Assembly: GCA_965658745.1 (NCBI GenBank)
Contig: CBFHTK010000002.1
Coordinates: forward strand, 248,001-312,000
Reading direction: 5' to 3'
Source: JAHDFB01 sp965658745
GTDB lineage: Bacteria; Bacteroidota; Bacteroidia; Chitinophagales; Saprospiraceae
DNA: 64,000 bases
Under the pieces are notes generated by a model that was not told the DNA's origin, searched no databases, and was given only the letters and a program-made list of their open reading frames with translations. Below are positions 61,964 to 64,000 of this stretch, in pieces. The translations under genes were made by a program, and so were the position numbers. Numbering within the stretch: position 1 is the first letter of the stretch; each line of letters starts with the position of its first letter.

Positions 61964-64000
61964 ATGAAGACATTTTTTCTCGCAATCTTAGTATCATTTA
62001 TATCTTTCACAATTTCAGCGCAGTGCACTGCTTTATTTACATGGAATGATACCGATATTACGATTCAATTCATGGACGAGAGCACGTCTGATCCTTCTGA
62101 TCCTATAGTGAGTTGGTCTTGGGATTTTGATGATAACGGAAACACATCTAATCTTCAGAATCCAACTTACACCTTCAGTGAACCTCAAAAATATGACGTT
62201 TCGCTAACGATCACGACGCAAAATGGTTGTTCTTCGTCAATCACAATTGAAATTGAAACATGTGTTTTGGCTTTGAATCACACCGTAGGAGCTTGCGATG
62301 CTAATGGAAATATTCCTGTTATGCTAACAATCAGCGATATCTATGATAATGCTGACGAAATTGATGTGATTTTGGATGGATCTTCTGTGCCTGGGAGTCC
62401 ATTTATGATAGATCAAGAAAATCCAGTTTCTCTAACTGTAGATGTTGCAGGTGATGGTCTGTTGCATACTATTCAAATTCAAAGCTTAGATATTGCAACT
62501 TGTGGTCGAACTCTTGACATCACAGTACCAGATTGTAATTCAAATTGTTTTTTATCAAGTCTTCAAGTAGCTTACCCAACAGGAGTAACGCACACGGTAG
62601 ATGTTGGTGATGACTTTTTTAGCCCTGTTTCGACTGGAATAATATTGGGTGACGTTGTCAATTTTAATTGGATTGGAGATGGACATAGTACAACCTCCGA
62701 TGCTACCACTGGACCTGACTCATGGAATAGTGGGGTTATTAGTATTGGCTCATCTTTCAATGTGAACATTCAGAACCCAGGAATGCATCCATATTACTGC
62801 ACACCCCATGGTGGTACAGGTGGTGCGGGAATGAGTGGTGAAATTCTTGCGAACTGTCCGACTGGTACCAATTTGGATTTGGAGGTGAGCTTTAATACTT
62901 CGATAGCAAATGCTCAGGGTTTCAATGTATATTATGATNNNNNNNNNNNNNNNNNNNNNNNNNNNNNNNNNNNNNNNNNNNNNNNNNNNNNNNNNNNNNN
63001 NNNNNNNNNNNNNNNNNNNNNNNNNNNNNNNNNNNNNTTTAATCCATCCATTGTAAATATTACAGTTGGAGATCAAGTGGAATGGGTTTGGACAGGAAAC
63101 GTAGCACATACGGCGACATCGGACGCAACAAGCGGCCCAGACAGCTTTGACAGTGGTCTATTAAATAATGGTGCGACCTACTTGAGCCCGATTTTAAGTG
63201 AAGGAGCACATATGTACTATTGTACGCCACATGGCTCACCCGGTGGTAACGGAATGGCTGGTACTATATTCGTATTACCACCGTGCAATGCTCAAGGCGA
63301 GGTGATGGTCAATGTTAGTTTTGACGTTACAAGCAACGGGACAAATGGATACGAAGTTTTAGTTGATGGCACGCAGGCAGGAGTTTTTTCATATGTCGGA
63401 GGATCTGCACAGTCTGCAAATGTACATGTACCAGGTGATGGTATGTCGCACATGATTGAAGTAAAAGATTTGGATGAACCTACTTGCACAGCAAGTACCA
63501 ACATAGTAACGGCGGATTGCAATGGAGGGGGAAATCCAACATGTATGATTGATGTTACTGCATCTGTGTCAGGTGGTTGTGATGCAAACAACGAAGTAGC
63601 AGTTGATCTGACAGTTACAGCATCAGATCAAGGCAGTAACTTCAGTGTATTAGTTGATGGTGCAAGTCAAGGAATTTTTGCCTATACGGGCAGCATAACA
63701 AACGTGAGTATCAATGTCGCTGGAGACGGTCAGAATCATACGATCGTGGTGACAGATGATATTGATTCTGCTTGTACAGCAAGTACTACAGTCACAACGC
63801 CAGATTGCCTTTCTGGGTGTAATATTTCGCAGATTGACGTATCATTTGGAGTAAATACAACGCACATTGTTCAGGTTCAAGATTTTGAGTTTATTCCAGA
63901 TTCTCTTGAAATTTTAGTTGGAGATACTGTACTTTTTGATTGGGTAGGTAATATACCTCATACAGCTACATCTGATGCAGCTATTGGCCCAAATAGTTTT
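61964..64000 (+). CDS. Large exported protein with repeated blue-copper (cupredoxin) domains, incomplete at window end
   Basis: This frame has no stop to the window end (679 codons; N at 62939-63037 keep the frame). A signal peptide (cleavage after ISAQ) is followed by a PKD domain (about 22-100, SWSWDFDDNGN). Cupredoxin domains alternate with a repeated Cys-containing beta domain that reads GDGLLHTI, GDGMSHMI and GDGQNHTI in successive copies. Copper ligands are visible. Domain 1 has His about 241 (GHSTTSD) and Cys about 279 with YCTPHG and GMSG. Domain 2 has His about 382 (AHTATSD) and Cys about 420 with YCTPHG and GMAG. Domain 3 begins with His about 666 (PHTATSD). This is the plastocyanin/amicyanin pattern. 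A T9SS sorting domain is expected beyond the window. It could carry or store copper and electrons at the cell surface. Confidence 0.82.
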   Translation, partial: MKTFFLAILVSFISFTISAQCTALFTWNDTDITIQFMDESTSDPSDPIVSWSWDFDDNGNTSNLQNPTYTFSEPQKYDVSLTITTQNGCSSSITIEIETCVLALNHTVGACDANGNIPVMLTISDIYDNADEIDVILDGSSVPGSPFMIDQENPVSLTVDVAGDGLLHTIQIQSLDIATCGRTLDITVPDCNSNCFLSSLQVAYPTGVTHTVDVGDDFFSPVSTGIILGDVVNFNWIGDGHSTTSDATTGPDSWNSGVISIGSSFNVNIQNPGMHPYYCTPHGGTGGAGMSGEILANCPTGTNLDLEVSFNTSIANAQGFNVYYDXXXXXXXXXXXXXXXXXXXXXXXXXXXXXXXXXFNPSIVNITVGDQVEWVWTGNVAHTATSDATSGPDSFDSGLLNNGATYLSPILSEGAHMYYCTPHGSPGGNGMAGTIFVLPPCNAQGEVMVNVSFDVTSNGTNGYEVLVDGTQAGVFSYVGGSAQSANVHVPGDGMSHMIEVKDLDEPTCTASTNIVTADCNGGGNPTCMIDVTASVSGGCDANNEVAVDLTVTASDQGSNFSVLVDGASQGIFAYTGSITNVSINVAGDGQNHTIVVTDDIDSACTASTTVTTPDCLSGCNISQIDVSFGVNTTHIVQVQDFEFIPDSLEILVGDTVLFDWVGNIPHTATSDAAIGPNSF

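Overview
The window is chromosomal DNA from a member of the Bacteroidota. The evidence is C-terminal type IX secretion (T9SS) sorting domains, TAnnTTTG-type promoter boxes, a LytS/LytTR two-component pair with a sensor propeller, an RDD/SpoIIM/MoxR/DUF58 gene block and an AT-rich composition. A Saprospiria-like marine lineage is my guess from gene content, not a demonstrated assignment. The assembly has N gaps at 47710-47718, 57892-58128 and 62939-63037. I saw no rRNA, tRNA, CRISPR array or intact insertion sequence.

Layout. 1-6850: a small membrane protein and a T9SS-exported kelch-like protein, an ASPIC/UnbV lipoprotein, a relic of a bleomycin-hydrolase-type peptidase, a frameshifted membrane protein and an aldo/keto reductase. 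7073-15564: dnaA with its terminator, a 5'-nucleotidase split over two genes, an A-type Fe-S carrier, a PspC protein and a Dna2-like nuclease-helicase. 15828-20720: a DUF937-OmpA protein, an alanine/glycine symporter and two tandem paralogues. 20734-29350: nine tightly packed minus-strand genes (CDGSH protein, pepD, RDD, SpoIIM, membrane protein, DUF4129, DUF4350, MoxR, DUF58). 29769-45666: PAP2 phosphatase, acyl-CoA dehydrogenase, TetR regulator, OmpA and coiled-coil proteins, a hisIE/CBS fragment junction, rpsU, a T9SS sugar dehydrogenase, lipoproteins, an NlpC/P60 gene with a nonsense codon, a CocE hydrolase, an Old Yellow Enzyme and a DUF1835 protein. 45789-55602: a redox and sulfur region with cytochrome c, a sterol-desaturase-type protein, two rhodaneses, DUF983, a Crp/Fnr regulator and a sulfite-oxidase/cytochrome pair. 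55707-64000: a copper/heme region with a cytochrome-monooxygenase-like protein, a redoxin, a YceI protein, a LytS/LytTR pair and a large exported protein with at least three blue-copper domains that runs off the window.

The main regulatory observation is a 16-bp palindrome, TGTAAC-N4-GTTACA, or a variant of it. It occurs upstream of four transcription units, and in each its centre lies exactly 36.5 bases from the last base of a TAnnTTTG-like box. That puts it near -41.5 from the inferred transcription start, the usual place for a Crp/Fnr activator. One of the four units is the Crp/Fnr gene itself. The others are a small membrane protein/kelch operon, the sterol-desaturase gene and a membrane protein/rhodanese/DUF983 operon. 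A fifth, one-base-offset site precedes the sulfite oxidase genes.

The intergenic regions hold several decayed gene fragments: a C1B peptidase, hisIE, two CBS domains and an NAD(P)-binding fold. This suggests ongoing gene loss or rearrangement. All identifications rest on reading motifs by eye; no database search was run.
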